Shown here in pieces: positions 16,870 through 25,725 of a stretch of 64,000 nucleotides of DNA (position 1 is its first letter; the number at the start of each line of letters is the position of its first letter). Both the position numbers and the translations under genes were made by a program. The DNA is from Azospirillum sp. (GTDB lineage: Bacteria > Pseudomonadota > Alphaproteobacteria > Azospirillales > Azospirillaceae). The notes under the pieces were generated by a model. It was not told the DNA's origin, made no database searches, and worked only from the letters and a program-made list of their open reading frames with translations. Location of the stretch: the NCBI GenBank assembly GCA_027486405.1, contig JAIXPD010000062.1, forward strand, positions 62,001 through 126,000, given 5' to 3'.

Positions 16870-17894
16870 TGCCCGCCGCCCCGTCTCCGCGCCTGCCGTT
16901 GGCCGTCACCATGGGCGAGCCGGCGGGCGTCGGCGGGGATTTGATCCTGCGGCTGTGGACGGAACGGCGGCAGCATGGCCTGCCGCCCTTCGTCCTGCTC
17001 GATTCGCCCGACCGGCTGGGCGCGTTGGCCTTTCGCCTGGGTTTGACGGTTCCCTTGATGGTCGTGGAGTCGGTGGCGCAGGCCGTTGACGGCTTTGACG
17101 AGGCGTTGCCGGTGCTGCCGGTCGATCTGTCCATGCCGGTGGTGGCCGGTCGGCCCGATCCGGCCAACGGCGCGGCGGTGATCGCCAGCATCGATCGCGC
17201 GGTCGCGCTGGTCCAGGCGGGAGAGGCGGCGGCCGTTGTCACCAACCCGATCCAGAAATCCGCCCTTTACGCCGCCGGTTTCCGCCATCCCGGCCACACC
17301 GAATATCTGGCCCATCTCGCCGGTCTGGCCGACGAGCCGATCATGATGTTGGCGTCGGAGGATTTGCGCGTCGTTCCGGTCACGATCCATGTGTCGTTGC
17401 GCGACGCGGTCAACCAACTGTCCACCGCCGCCATTGTCCACGCCGGACGGGTGACGGCCGCCGCCTTGCGCCGGGATTTTGGCATCGCCAGGCCGCGCCT
17501 CGCCGTTGCGGGCCTCAACCCCCACGCGGGGGAGGGAGGAGCCATGGGGCGGGAGGAGATCGAGATCATCGCGCCCGCCATTGCCGCCCTGCGGGCCGAG
17601 GGCATCGACGCGTTCGGTCCCCGCCCGTCGGACACGCTGTTCCACGCGGCGGCGCGGCGCGGATTCGACGCCGCCCTGTGCATGTACCATGATCAGGCCC
17701 TGATCCCGCTCAAGACCATTGATTTTGACAGCGGCGTGAACGTGACCTTGGGCTTGCCCTTTGTCCGCACCTCTCCCGACCATGGGACGGCGCTGGATTT
17801 GGCGGGAACCGGCCGGGCCAGCGCGGTCAGCCTGCTGGCGGCGCTCCGCATGGCCGACCGCATGGCCGAGCAGCGCCGCCGCCATCCCGTGTGA
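16869..17894 (+). CDS. pdxA: 4-hydroxythreonine-4-phosphate dehydrogenase
   Basis: Oxidises 4-phosphohydroxy-L-threonine in the DXP-dependent vitamin B6 pathway, supplying the substrate for PdxJ (encoded 3.8 kb downstream). It has 341 residues from an ATG overlapping the surA stop. The N-terminal motif VTMGEPAGVGGDL and the metal- and substrate-binding segments GHTEYLA and MYHDQALIPLK are present. In many alphaproteobacteria rsmA follows. Here a bidirectional terminator follows instead. Confidence 0.96.
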   Translation: MPAAPSPRLPLAVTMGEPAGVGGDLILRLWTERRQHGLPPFVLLDSPDRLGALAFRLGLTVPLMVVESVAQAVDGFDEALPVLPVDLSMPVVAGRPDPANGAAVIASIDRAVALVQAGEAAAVVTNPIQKSALYAAGFRHPGHTEYLAHLAGLADEPIMMLASEDLRVVPVTIHVSLRDAVNQLSTAAIVHAGRVTAAALRRDFGIARPRLAVAGLNPHAGEGGAMGREEIEIIAPAIAALRAEGIDAFGPRPSDTLFHAAARRGFDAALCMYHDQALIPLKTIDFDSGVNVTLGLPFVRTSPDHGTALDLAGTGRASAVSLLAALRMADRMAEQRRRHPV

Positions 17895-17945
17895 GCGGGC
17901 CGCCGCTGAGTTCGGCGTGAAGCGCAACACAATGGGACGCCAAAC

Positions 17946-17979
17946 AAAAAGCGCGCGTCCGTTCCGACGCGCGCTTTTT
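17946..17979. terminator. Bidirectional terminator between pdxA and the NYN gene
   Basis: Fourteen-pair stem AAAAAGCGCGCGTC/GACGCGCGCTTTTT with a six-base loop. A-runs and T-runs on both sides allow it to stop pdxA transcripts on the plus strand and NYN-gene transcripts on the minus strand. Confidence 0.9.
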
Positions 17980-18013
17980 GGTGTGAGGAGGCATGCCCCC
18001 TCAGAGGCAAACG

Positions 18014-18673
18014 TCAGTCGTGCTCATCGGGATCGTACAGCGTCGGGCCACTTTGGGCCGGGTGATGGTGGTCCTGGTGGTTGTTGGCCGTGGGTTGCTC
18101 GCGATGATGGTGGGCGCGGGCGATGAAGGGGGCCAGATCCTGCAACTCGATGAAGTTGTCGGCCTGACGCCGCAGTTCGTCGGCGACCATCGGCGGCTGC
18201 GACCGCACCGTGCTGACGACGCTGATGCGCACACCCTTGCGCTGCACCGCCTCCACCAAACGGCGGAAATCACCATCGCCGGAGAACAGCAGGATGTGAT
18301 CGACATGATCGGCCATCTCCATCACGTCGATGGCCAGCTCGATGTCCATGTTTCCCTTGATCTTGCGGCGGCCCGAGGCGTCGGTGAACTCCTTGGTCGG
18401 CTTCGTCACCATGGTGTAGCCGTTGTAATCCAGCCAATCGACCAGTGGACGAATCGGGGAGTATTCCTGATCCTCGACCAGCGCGGTGTAGTAGAAGGCG
18501 CGCATCAGGCGACCTTCACCCGCGAATCCGTCGCGCAACCTTTTGTAGTCGATATCAAAACCAAGGGATCGCGCTGCGGCGTACAGGTTCGCGCCATCAA
18601 TGAAAAGCGCGAGTCTCTCCTCTTTATAAAACAGCTTGCTGACGTCGCGCGGCAAAGTCGTGCTACGGTCCAA
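18014..18673 (-). CDS. NYN-domain (LabA/DUF88) putative RNase
   Basis: PIN-like nuclease family protein of 219 residues. Acidic catalytic positions are visible in ALFIDGANLY, KGNMDIELAIDVM and LLFSGDGDF, so the active site seems intact. The likely start is TTG (18671-18673), with AAAGGA eight bases upstream. No in-frame ATG precedes the conserved core. The last 30 residues form a His/Asn/Gln-rich tail (RAHHHREQ, NNHQDHHHP) absent from the catalytic fold, possibly metal-binding. It is divergent from rpoZ, a neighbourhood I associate with alphaproteobacteria. The RNA substrate is unknown. Confidence 0.88.
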   Translation of the reverse strand: MDRSTTLPRDVSKLFYKEERLALFIDGANLYAAARSLGFDIDYKRLRDGFAGEGRLMRAFYYTALVEDQEYSPIRPLVDWLDYNGYTMVTKPTKEFTDASGRRKIKGNMDIELAIDVMEMADHVDHILLFSGDGDFRRLVEAVQRKGVRISVVSTVRSQPPMVADELRRQADNFIELQDLAPFIARAHHHREQPTANNHQDHHHPAQSGPTLYDPDEHD

Positions 18674-18739
18674 TGTCTTAATCCTTTCGGGGTATTGGGC
18701 AGTATATCAGGGGAGTATCGATAAATTCGGTATTCCTGA

Positions 18740-18752
18740 CACTAAATTAGTG
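18740..18752. promoter_or_regulatory. 6-1-6 palindrome in the NYN-rpoZ divergent region
   Basis: CACTAAATTAGTG is a perfect inverted repeat with a single central base. It is flanked by ATTCC on the left and GGAAT on the right, extending the dyad imperfectly. It lies 67 bases upstream of the NYN start, above a TATACT hexamer (minus strand, about 18690-18695) that could be the -10 box of that gene. Operator function is inferred. Confidence 0.35.
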
Positions 18753-18846
18753 GAATCAGCCCATTCAAACAAGGGGCAGAAACCCTGACGACGTGAGAGG
18801 GGCGGAGCGATGGGGCCTGCTTGGGTGTTGATTGTCCCCTTCGCGC

Positions 18847-18875
18847 TTGCGTCGCCACGTCGTCGTCAATATAGT
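18847..18875 (+). promoter_or_regulatory. Sigma70-type promoter of rpoZ
   Basis: TTGCGT (18847-18852), 17-base spacer, TATAGT (18870-18875, five of six consensus bases). Transcription would start near 18882, leaving a short leader with GGAG (about 18896) before the rpoZ ATG. Confidence 0.5.
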
Positions 18876-18909
18876 CAAAAACCTCCTTCCGAGTCGGAGT
18901 TTGTTTGGT

Positions 18910-19323
18910 ATGGCCCGCGTTACCGTCGAAGATTGCGTTCTCAAGGTTCCCAACCGTTTTGAGCTGGTGATGATGGCCGCTCAACGCGCTCGTGAGGTTG
19001 CGTCCGGCGCGCCGCTGTCCATTGAACGCGACAACGACAAGAATCCCGTGGTCGCGCTGCGCGAGATCGCTGATGAGACTGTGTCGCTCGACCATCTCAA
19101 GAACGCGCTCATCAAGGGCCACCAGCGCCATGTCGAGCCGGATGAGCCGGAAGAGGAAATCGTCGAGCTGATGGCCGGTGAAAACGACTGGGCCGCGCGC
19201 GGTGCCAACATGGGCGACGAAGACGGCATGGGCGAGACCGACGGCGAGGACGAGGATGGCTCTGCCGATCTGGAGCCGGACGCGGGCACGCTGATGGCCG
19301 AGGACGGCGACGGAGACCTTTGA
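18910..19323 (+). CDS. rpoZ: RNA polymerase omega subunit with acidic tail
   Basis: Assembles with beta-prime in RNA polymerase and is part of the ppGpp-binding site 1 region known from E. coli. The conserved core [20 protein letters not shown] spans about the first 80 residues. The remaining 55 residues form an Asp/Glu/Gly-rich tail ending GDGDL, making the protein 137 residues long against about 90 in E. coli. The ppGpp synthetase/hydrolase gene follows after 115 bases. Confidence 0.96.
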   Translation: MARVTVEDCVLKVPNRFELVMMAAQRAREVASGAPLSIERDNDKNPVVALREIADETVSLDHLKNALIKGHQRHVEPDEPEEEIVELMAGENDWAARGANMGDEDGMGETDGEDEDGSADLEPDAGTLMAEDGDGDL

Positions 19324-19438
19324 TCCTGACCATCCCGACTCCGATCACCGCAGCGTTGGTCAGCGATAGGGCGGGGGGCATCCGGCCCCCCATCGGTCCA
19401 CACCCTGGGAAGGCGCCGCGTGCGCCGGGTCGGTTGCC

Positions 19439-21613
19439 ATGATCCGGCAATATGAGCTGGTCGAACGCGTCAAAGCCTATGATCCCGATGCGGACGAGGA
19501 TCTTCTGAACCGCGCCTACGTCTTTTCGATGAAGGCGCACGGATCGCAGACGCGCGCGTCGGGCGATCCCTATTTCCTGCACCCGTTGGAGGTTGCGGGA
19601 ATTCTGACCCAGATGAAGCTGGACGCCGGGACCATTGCCACGGCCCTGCTTCACGACACGGTGGAAGACACCGTGGCGACGATGGAGGACATCGAGCGGG
19701 TCTTCGGCAAGGAAATCGCCCGTCTGGTCGATGGCGTCACCAAGCTGTCGCGGCTGGAGTTGCACAGCGAACAGGCCAAGCAGGCCGAGAATTTCCGCAA
19801 ACTTGTTCTGGCGATGTCGGAAGACATCCGCGTGCTGCTGGTGAAGCTGGCCGACCGGCTTCACAACATGCGCACCCTGGAGCATTTGAAAAAGCCGGAA
19901 AAGCGCAGGCGGATCGCCCGCGAAACCCTGGAAATCTACTCGCCCTTGGCCGAACGCATCGGCATGCACAAGATCAAGGACGAGCTGGACGATCTGGCCT
20001 TTGCCGAACTGAACCCCGACGCCCGTGACAGCATCCTGGCCCAATTGTCGCGCCTGCGTGACGAAGGGAAAAGCCGGGTTCAGACCATCATCACCGAATT
20101 GCAGGAGCTGTTGGTCAAGGAAGGCATTCCGGCGGCGACGGTCACGGGGCGCGAGAAATCCGCCTTTTCGATCTGGCGCAAGCTGCAACGCAAGAATGTC
20201 AGCTTCGAACAGCTTTCCGACATCATGGCCTTCCGCATCACCGTCGGGACGATGCCGGAATGCTATCAGGCGTTGGGCATCGTCCACGCCAACTACCCGC
20301 TGATGCCGGGCCGCTTCAAGGATTACATCTCCACCCCCAAGCCCAACGGCTACCGCAGCCTGCACACCGGCGTCATCGGGCCGGGCCGCAACCGGATCGA
20401 GGTGCAGATCCGCACCCGCGACATGCACGAAATCGCCGAGTTGGGCGTGGCCGCGCATTGGGCCTACAAGCAGGATCACCAGCCCCGCACCACCGGCGGC
20501 GAGTATCGTTGGCTGCGCGAACTGCTGGAAATTCTGGAGCACGCGCAAAAGCCCGAAGAGTTCCTGGAGCACACCAAGCTCGAACTGTTTCAGGAGCAGG
20601 TGTTCTGCTTCACGCCGAAGGGCGATCTCATCGCCCTGCCGCGCGGGGCCACGCCGGTCGATTTCGCCTACGCCGTGCACTCGCAGGTCGGCGACCATTG
20701 CGTCGGGGCGAAGATCAACGGCCGCATGCTGCCGCTGCGCACCGTGCTGCAAAACGGCGATCAGGTCGACATCGTCACCTCGAAGGCGCAGACGCCGGTT
20801 CCGGGCTGGGAGCGCTTTGTCGTCACCGGCAAGGCCCGCGCCCGCATCCGCAAATTCCTGCGCACGCAGCAGCGGTCCCAGTTCATCGAACTGGGGCGCG
20901 GCATGCTGATGCGCCAGTTCAAGGCGGAAGGCTACGAGTTCAGCGAAAAGGCGCTGGACAACGTCATCAAGATTTTCCAGCAGCCGACGTCGGACGATCT
21001 GATGGCCGGGGTCGGCTCCGGCCTGCATTCGGTGCGCGAGGTCTTCCACGCCGTTTTCCCCGGCCACAAGGCCCAGGTGGCCCCGGCCACCCTGCGGGAT
21101 CTGGACGAAAAGACCAGCAACGTCGTCAAGCTGAAGCCGAAATCCAACGGCAAGCAAGCGCCGATGCCGATCCGGGGCCTGATTCCCGGCATGGCCGTGC
21201 ATTACGCCCGCTGCTGCCACCCGTTGCCTGGCGACCGCATCGTCGGCATCGTCACCACCGGCAAGGGCGTGACGATCCACACCATCGATTGCGAGACGCT
21301 GGAGAGCTTCCACGAATCGCCGGAACGCTGGATTGATGTGTCGTGGGAAACCGGGGCCGACACGCCGGAGGAGCATGTCGGGCGTCTGATGGTGTCGATC
21401 AGCAACGAACAGGGCTCGCTCGGCACCCTGTTCACCGTGATCGGCAAGAATCAGGGAAACGTCATTCACCAGAAGATCACCAATCGCACCACGGATTATT
21501 TCGATCTGCTGATCGACATCGACGTGAAGGACGCCAAGCATCTGACCAACATCATGGCGGCCCTGCGCGCGACCCCGGCGATCCACACGGTGGAGCGGGT
21601 GCGCGGGCGGTAA
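19439..21613 (+). CDS. rel: Bifunctional (p)ppGpp synthetase/hydrolase (RelA/SpoT family)
   Basis: Makes and degrades (p)ppGpp in the stringent response. At 724 residues it has the full long-RSH layout. The HD hydrolase domain includes FLHPLEVA (His48) and LLHDTVEDT (His72-Asp73), so hydrolysis is expected. The synthetase domain includes GREKSAFSIWRKL, RFKDYISTPKPNGYRSLH and VQIRTRDMHE. Next come a TGS domain (VFCFTPKGD, residues about 390-450), a conserved RCCHPLPGD zinc-finger segment, and a C-terminal ACT domain (from about residue 648). It is the only RSH gene in the window. Confidence 0.96.
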   Translation: MIRQYELVERVKAYDPDADEDLLNRAYVFSMKAHGSQTRASGDPYFLHPLEVAGILTQMKLDAGTIATALLHDTVEDTVATMEDIERVFGKEIARLVDGVTKLSRLELHSEQAKQAENFRKLVLAMSEDIRVLLVKLADRLHNMRTLEHLKKPEKRRRIARETLEIYSPLAERIGMHKIKDELDDLAFAELNPDARDSILAQLSRLRDEGKSRVQTIITELQELLVKEGIPAATVTGREKSAFSIWRKLQRKNVSFEQLSDIMAFRITVGTMPECYQALGIVHANYPLMPGRFKDYISTPKPNGYRSLHTGVIGPGRNRIEVQIRTRDMHEIAELGVAAHWAYKQDHQPRTTGGEYRWLRELLEILEHAQKPEEFLEHTKLELFQEQVFCFTPKGDLIALPRGATPVDFAYAVHSQVGDHCVGAKINGRMLPLRTVLQNGDQVDIVTSKAQTPVPGWERFVVTGKARARIRKFLRTQQRSQFIELGRGMLMRQFKAEGYEFSEKALDNVIKIFQQPTSDDLMAGVGSGLHSVREVFHAVFPGHKAQVAPATLRDLDEKTSNVVKLKPKSNGKQAPMPIRGLIPGMAVHYARCCHPLPGDRIVGIVTTGKGVTIHTIDCETLESFHESPERWIDVSWETGADTPEEHVGRLMVSISNEQGSLGTLFTVIGKNQGNVIHQKITNRTTDYFDLLIDIDVKDAKHLTNIMAALRATPAIHTVERVRGR

Positions 21614-21738
21614 GGGGGCTTTCCCGTGATTTCCCTGTGTTCGTGTCCGCATCGGGCGTGACGGAACGCGTCATCGTCGCTATATAGACGGAATCGCTTC
21701 GGTCCGCGCGGGCCGGGGCGTCCTTTGGAGTTGCCGCG

Positions 21739-22473
21739 ATGTCCCGTTTCCTGCGCCTTGGCGTGAACATCGATCATGTCGCCACCGTCCGCAACGCGCG
21801 CGGCGGGGCGCATCCCGACCCTGTGCGCGCCGCGCTGCTGGCGATTCAGGCCGGGGCCGACGGCATCACCGCCCATCTGCGCGAGGACCGGCGGCACATC
21901 CGCGACCACGACATCGAACGGCTGATGGCCGCCATCGACCGCCCGCTGAATTTCGAAATGGCCGCGACCGACGAGATGCTGGCCATCGCCCTGCGCCACA
22001 AGCCGCACGCCGCCTGCCTGGTCCCGGAAAAGCGGACGGAGGTGACGACGGAAGGCGGGCTGGACGTCATCGGTGCGTTCGATTCGCTGCGCCGCCCGGT
22101 GGGCGAACTGGCGGCGGCGGGCATCCGCGTGTCGCTGTTCATCGACCCCGAGGCCGCGCAACTCGACGCCGCCAAGGCGCTGGGCGCGCCGGTGGTGGAA
22201 CTGCACACGGGGGCCTATTGCGACGCTGAAACGCCCGAGGAACGGGCACGGGAGTTGTCGCGCATCGTCCGTGCCGCCGCCCACGCCGAGGCCATCGGGC
22301 TGGAATGCCACGCCGGGCACGGCCTGAGCTTCGACACCGTCGGGCCGGTCGCCGCCATCGCCACCATCGTCGAGTTGAACATCGGCCATTTCCTGATCGG
22401 CGAGGCGATTTTCGGCGGTCTGGCCGACGCCATCGCGCGGATGCGCGCGGCGATGGACGCCGCCCGCTCATGA
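21739..22473 (+). CDS. pdxJ: Pyridoxine 5'-phosphate synthase
   Basis: Condenses 1-deoxyxylulose 5-phosphate with 3-amino-1-hydroxyacetone phosphate to pyridoxine 5'-phosphate. It has 244 residues from ATG 21739, with GGAG upstream. Signature motifs are [46 protein letters not shown], and the C-terminal [11 protein letters not shown] and [12 protein letters not shown]. It is co-directional with acpS, whose ATG overlaps its stop by four bases. Confidence 0.97.
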   Translation: MSRFLRLGVNIDHVATVRNARGGAHPDPVRAALLAIQAGADGITAHLREDRRHIRDHDIERLMAAIDRPLNFEMAATDEMLAIALRHKPHAACLVPEKRTEVTTEGGLDVIGAFDSLRRPVGELAAAGIRVSLFIDPEAAQLDAAKALGAPVVELHTGAYCDAETPEERARELSRIVRAAAHAEAIGLECHAGHGLSFDTVGPVAAIATIVELNIGHFLIGEAIFGGLADAIARMRAAMDAARS

Positions 22474-22955
22474 TCGCTGCGGGCGCGCCTCTGTCCGGTG
22501 TCATTTTGGGCATCGGCAACGATCTGATCGACATCCGGCGCATTGAAAAATCGCTGGATCGCTTCGGCGCGCGCTTCATCGACCGTGTGTTCACCGAGGT
22601 CGAACAGGCCAAGTCCGAACGCCGGGCCGACGCCGCCGGTCGGCACAGCGCGCGGGCGTCGAGCTACGCCAAGCGCTTCGCCGCCAAGGAGGCCTGCTCC
22701 AAGGCGCTGGGGACCGGCTTCCGCCACGGCGTGTTCTGGCGCGACATGGGGGTGGTCAATCTGCCCACAGGCCAACCGACCCTGCGCCTGACCGGCGGCG
22801 CGCTGGCCCGGCTGGAGGCGATGACGCCGCCCGGCATGCGCCCCGTCATCCATGTGACGCTGACCGACGAGTACCCGATGGCCGAAGCCTTTGTCATCAT
22901 CAGCGCCCAAACCCTTCCGCCCTCCGCAGCCACCGAAACGGCGAATCCAGCATGA
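22470..22955 (+). CDS. acpS: Holo-[acyl-carrier-protein] synthase
   Basis: Transfers 4'-phosphopantetheine from CoA to acyl carrier protein. The ATG (22470) overlaps the pdxJ stop (ATGA). The 161-residue protein has the family motifs [13 protein letters not shown] near the N-terminus and [16 protein letters not shown] in the middle, containing the Mg-binding Asp and Glu. An Ala/Thr-rich C-terminus of about 15 residues extends past the usual end. The lepB ATG overlaps its stop in the same way. Confidence 0.95.
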   Translation: MIAAGAPLSGVILGIGNDLIDIRRIEKSLDRFGARFIDRVFTEVEQAKSERRADAAGRHSARASSYAKRFAAKEACSKALGTGFRHGVFWRDMGVVNLPTGQPTLRLTGGALARLEAMTPPGMRPVIHVTLTDEYPMAEAFVIISAQTLPPSAATETANPA

Positions 22956-23719
22956 CCTTCCAGAAGCAGACGGCGTCCGACGCCAAGCCCAAGGACTCCG
23001 GCTTTGTCGAAACGGTGAAAACGGTGTTTTTCGCCGTGCTGATCGCCTTTGGCGTCCGCACCTTCGCGTTCGAACCCTTCAACATCCCGTCCGGCTCGAT
23101 GATCCCGACCCTGCTGGTCGGTGATTACCTGTTCGTGTCGAAATTCTCCTACGGCTACAGCAAGCACACGGTCGGTTTCGGTTTGCCGCTGTTCGACGGG
23201 CGTGTGATGGGCAGCCTGCCGGAGCGGGGCGACGTGGCGGTGTTCAAGCTGCCGCGCGACAACAAGACCGACTACATCAAGCGGGTCATCGGTCTGCCCG
23301 GCGACACCGTGCAGGTGATCGGCGGCGTGCTGCACATCAACGGCCAGCCGGTGAAGCGCGACAAGATCGAGGATTACGTCTCGACCGACGGCTTGGGCCG
23401 GACGATCCGCACCACCCAATACAACGAAACCCTGCCCAACGGCCGCGTGCATCGCATCATCGAGGAGTCGGACAACGGCCCGCTCGACAACACGCCGCTG
23501 TTCAAGATTCCGGACGGCCATCTGTTCATGATGGGCGACAACCGCGACAACTCGCTGGACAGCCGGGTCCCGGGGCAGGTCGGCTTCGTGCCGGTGGAAA
23601 ATCTGGTGGGCCGGGCCGAGTTCCTGTTCTTCTCGCTGGACGAGGGAACCCGTTTCTTTGAGATCTGGCGCTGGCCGGTCGATCTGCGTTTCAGCCGTCT
23701 GTTCAGCGGAGTCCGGTGA
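22952..23719 (+). CDS. lepB: Signal peptidase I
   Basis: Removes signal peptides of Sec- and Tat-exported proteins at the membrane. It has 255 residues, with one N-terminal membrane helix (about 19-40). The catalytic Ser49 sits in [11 protein letters not shown] and the general-base Lys110 in [11 protein letters not shown]. The conserved [12 protein letters not shown] box follows. The ATG overlaps the acpS stop by four bases, and rnc begins one base after its own stop, so the acpS-lepB-rnc-era run is tightly coupled. Confidence 0.97.
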   Translation: MTFQKQTASDAKPKDSGFVETVKTVFFAVLIAFGVRTFAFEPFNIPSGSMIPTLLVGDYLFVSKFSYGYSKHTVGFGLPLFDGRVMGSLPERGDVAVFKLPRDNKTDYIKRVIGLPGDTVQVIGGVLHINGQPVKRDKIEDYVSTDGLGRTIRTTQYNETLPNGRVHRIIEESDNGPLDNTPLFKIPDGHLFMMGDNRDNSLDSRVPGQVGFVPVENLVGRAEFLFFSLDEGTRFFEIWRWPVDLRFSRLFSGVR

Positions 23720-23720
23720 T

Positions 23721-24479
23721 TTGTCTTCTTCGAATGTGACCGACGGGTCGGGCGAGGGCCTGGACCTTGCCGCCCTGGCCCGTGCGCTTGGTCATGAGTT
23801 TGCCGATCCCAGCCTGTTGGAGGACGCCGTCACCCACCCCAGCCTGATGGGGCTGGAGCGCACCCCGCGCGCGGCGCGCCGGGGCGGGCGGGGGCCGGGC
23901 ATCGCCTATGAGCGGTTGGAGTTTCTGGGCGACCGGGTGGTCGGACTGATCGTCGCCGAATGGCTGCTGGAACGCTACCCGGAGGAGCGCGAAGGGGCGC
24001 TGGCCAAGCGCCACGCCTCGCTCGTCCGCCGGGAATCGCTGGGGCGGATGGCCGACGCCATCGGGTTGGGTGCTTACTTGCGCATGTCCCCGGCGGAGGC
24101 GCAAAGTGGTGGCCGTGGCAACCGCACCATCCTTGGCGACGCCTGCGAGGCGGTGATCGGCGCGCTGTATCTCGACGCCGGGCTGGGTGCCGTTACGCGC
24201 TTCGTGCGCGGCGCGTTGGCCGAGCAGATCGACAAGCCGACGCCGCCGCCGCTGGATTCCAAGACGGCGTTGCAGGAATGGGCGCAGGGGCGCGGCAAGC
24301 CGCTGCCGAGTTATGAATTGATCGACCAGAGTGGCCCGGCGCACGAGCCGGTGTTCGTTGTGGCGGTCCGGGTGGAGGGGATGGATCCCGTCACCGGCTC
24401 CGGATCGTCCAAGCGTGTTGCGGAAAAGAAGGCGGCCAGCGCGTTGCTGAGCCAGGTGGGAGTGCAGGTCGATGACTGA
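23721..24479 (+). CDS. rnc: Ribonuclease III
   Basis: Cuts double-stranded RNA in rRNA maturation and mRNA decay. I choose TTG at 23721, just after the lepB stop and ten bases from GGAG. A GTG at 23736 is also possible, and the frame further upstream overlaps lepB. It has 252 residues. The catalytic signature ERLEFLGDRVVGLIV and the second acidic box GDACEAVIGALYLDAG are intact. A C-terminal dsRNA-binding domain (TALQEWAQGRGKPLP...) follows. An RGGRGPG insert lies just before the signature. Confidence 0.95.
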   Translation: MSSSNVTDGSGEGLDLAALARALGHEFADPSLLEDAVTHPSLMGLERTPRAARRGGRGPGIAYERLEFLGDRVVGLIVAEWLLERYPEEREGALAKRHASLVRRESLGRMADAIGLGAYLRMSPAEAQSGGRGNRTILGDACEAVIGALYLDAGLGAVTRFVRGALAEQIDKPTPPPLDSKTALQEWAQGRGKPLPSYELIDQSGPAHEPVFVVAVRVEGMDPVTGSGSSKRVAEKKAASALLSQVGVQVDD

Positions 24480-25623
24480 CGGTCGCGACGACATCGACAA
24501 CGAGTTTGCGGACTCGATCACAGGGGCTGCGTCCAAGGATGGGGCGCAGGAGCTTGAGGCGCATGAGCATGATGCGCCGGAGGATGACGCGCGCGACGGC
24601 GAGCAGGCGCTCGACGACGAGGACGCGTGGGACGACGAGGATGAGGATGGCGACGACGAGGACGACGAGGACGATGACCGTCCCGGCGTGCCGATCGAAC
24701 TGCCGCCGCTGGGCGTGCAGCCCGACCATCCGCGTTGCGGCTTCGTTGCCCTGGTGGGCGCGCCCAACGCCGGGAAATCCACGCTGCTGAACGCGATGAT
24801 CGGCAGCAAGGTGTCGATCGTCAGCCCGAAGGTGCAGACCACGCGCACGCGCGTGCTGGGCATCACCATCGTCGGCGACAGCCAACTGATCTTCGTCGAC
24901 ACCCCCGGCATCTTCAAGCCCAAGCGCCGCCTGGACCGCGCCATGGTCGCGGCCGCGTGGCAGGGGGCGGAGGACGCCGACGTCATCGGCGTGCTCTATG
25001 ACGTGTCGCGCCGGGGGGTGGACGACGACACGCTCGGCATCATCGAACGGTTGAAGGAGCAGGGGCGCAAGGCCATCCTGATCCTGAACAAGATCGATCT
25101 GGTCAAGCGCGACGTGCTGCTGGGCATCGCCGACGGCTTCCGGGAATCGGGGGTGTTCACCGACACCTTCATGATCTCGGCGGCGAACGACGATGGCGTG
25201 ACCCATCTGCGCAACTTCCTGGCCGAACGCCTGCCGGAAGGACCGTGGCATTTCCCGGAGGATCAAATCTCCGACATGCCGATGCGGCTGCTGTCGGCGG
25301 AAATCACCCGCGAAAAGCTGTTTCTTCAGCTTCATCAGGAGCTTCCCTATTCCGCCACGGTCGAAACCGAGGTGTGGGAGGAGTTTGATGACGGGTCGGT
25401 CAAGATCTCGCAGGTCATCTTCGTCCAGCGCGAAAGCCAGAAGGCCATCGTTCTGGGCAAGGGCGGCCAGCGCATCAAATCGCTGGGTCTGGCGGCGCGC
25501 ACCGAACTGCAAGCCATGCTGGAACGCCGCGTGCACCTGATCCTGTTCGTCAAGGTGCGCGAGGATTGGGTGGACGATCCCGAACGTTACTCGGCCTGGG
25601 GCCTGGATTTCGGCGCCTCCTGA
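24472..25623 (+). CDS. era: GTPase Era with long acidic N-terminal extension
   Basis: Ribosome-associated GTPase that binds 16S rRNA during 30S maturation. The ATG lies inside rnc, with an eight-base overlap. From the G1 motif GAPNAGKS (97-104) onward the protein has the usual 300-residue layout: G2/G3 with VDTPGIF, NKID, then a C-terminal KH domain with GKGGQRIKSLG. Ahead of it are about 82 extra residues dominated by Asp and Glu (residues 48-69 are almost all acidic). No good alternative start with a ribosome-binding site exists after the extension. recO, a common next gene in this cluster, is absent. Confidence 0.95.
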   Translation: MTDGRDDIDNEFADSITGAASKDGAQELEAHEHDAPEDDARDGEQALDDEDAWDDEDEDGDDEDDEDDDRPGVPIELPPLGVQPDHPRCGFVALVGAPNAGKSTLLNAMIGSKVSIVSPKVQTTRTRVLGITIVGDSQLIFVDTPGIFKPKRRLDRAMVAAAWQGAEDADVIGVLYDVSRRGVDDDTLGIIERLKEQGRKAILILNKIDLVKRDVLLGIADGFRESGVFTDTFMISAANDDGVTHLRNFLAERLPEGPWHFPEDQISDMPMRLLSAEITREKLFLQLHQELPYSATVETEVWEEFDDGSVKISQVIFVQRESQKAIVLGKGGQRIKSLGLAARTELQAMLERRVHLILFVKVREDWVDDPERYSAWGLDFGAS

Positions 25624-25641
25624 CCGGACACGGCGCGCAGC

Positions 25642-25678
25642 AAAAGGGCCGCGACGGAACGACCGTCGCGGCCCTTTT
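25642..25678. terminator. Bidirectional terminator between era and the ABC ATPase genes
   Basis: Sixteen-pair perfect stem AAAAGGGCCGCGACGG/CCGTCGCGGCCCTTTT with loop AACGA. A- and T-runs on both flanks allow it to serve the era run (plus) and the peptide-transporter genes (minus). Confidence 0.93.
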
Positions 25679-25725
25679 CTGTTTGACCACAGGGTGGCGA
25701 TCCCCGCCGGTCACACCACCGCCGA

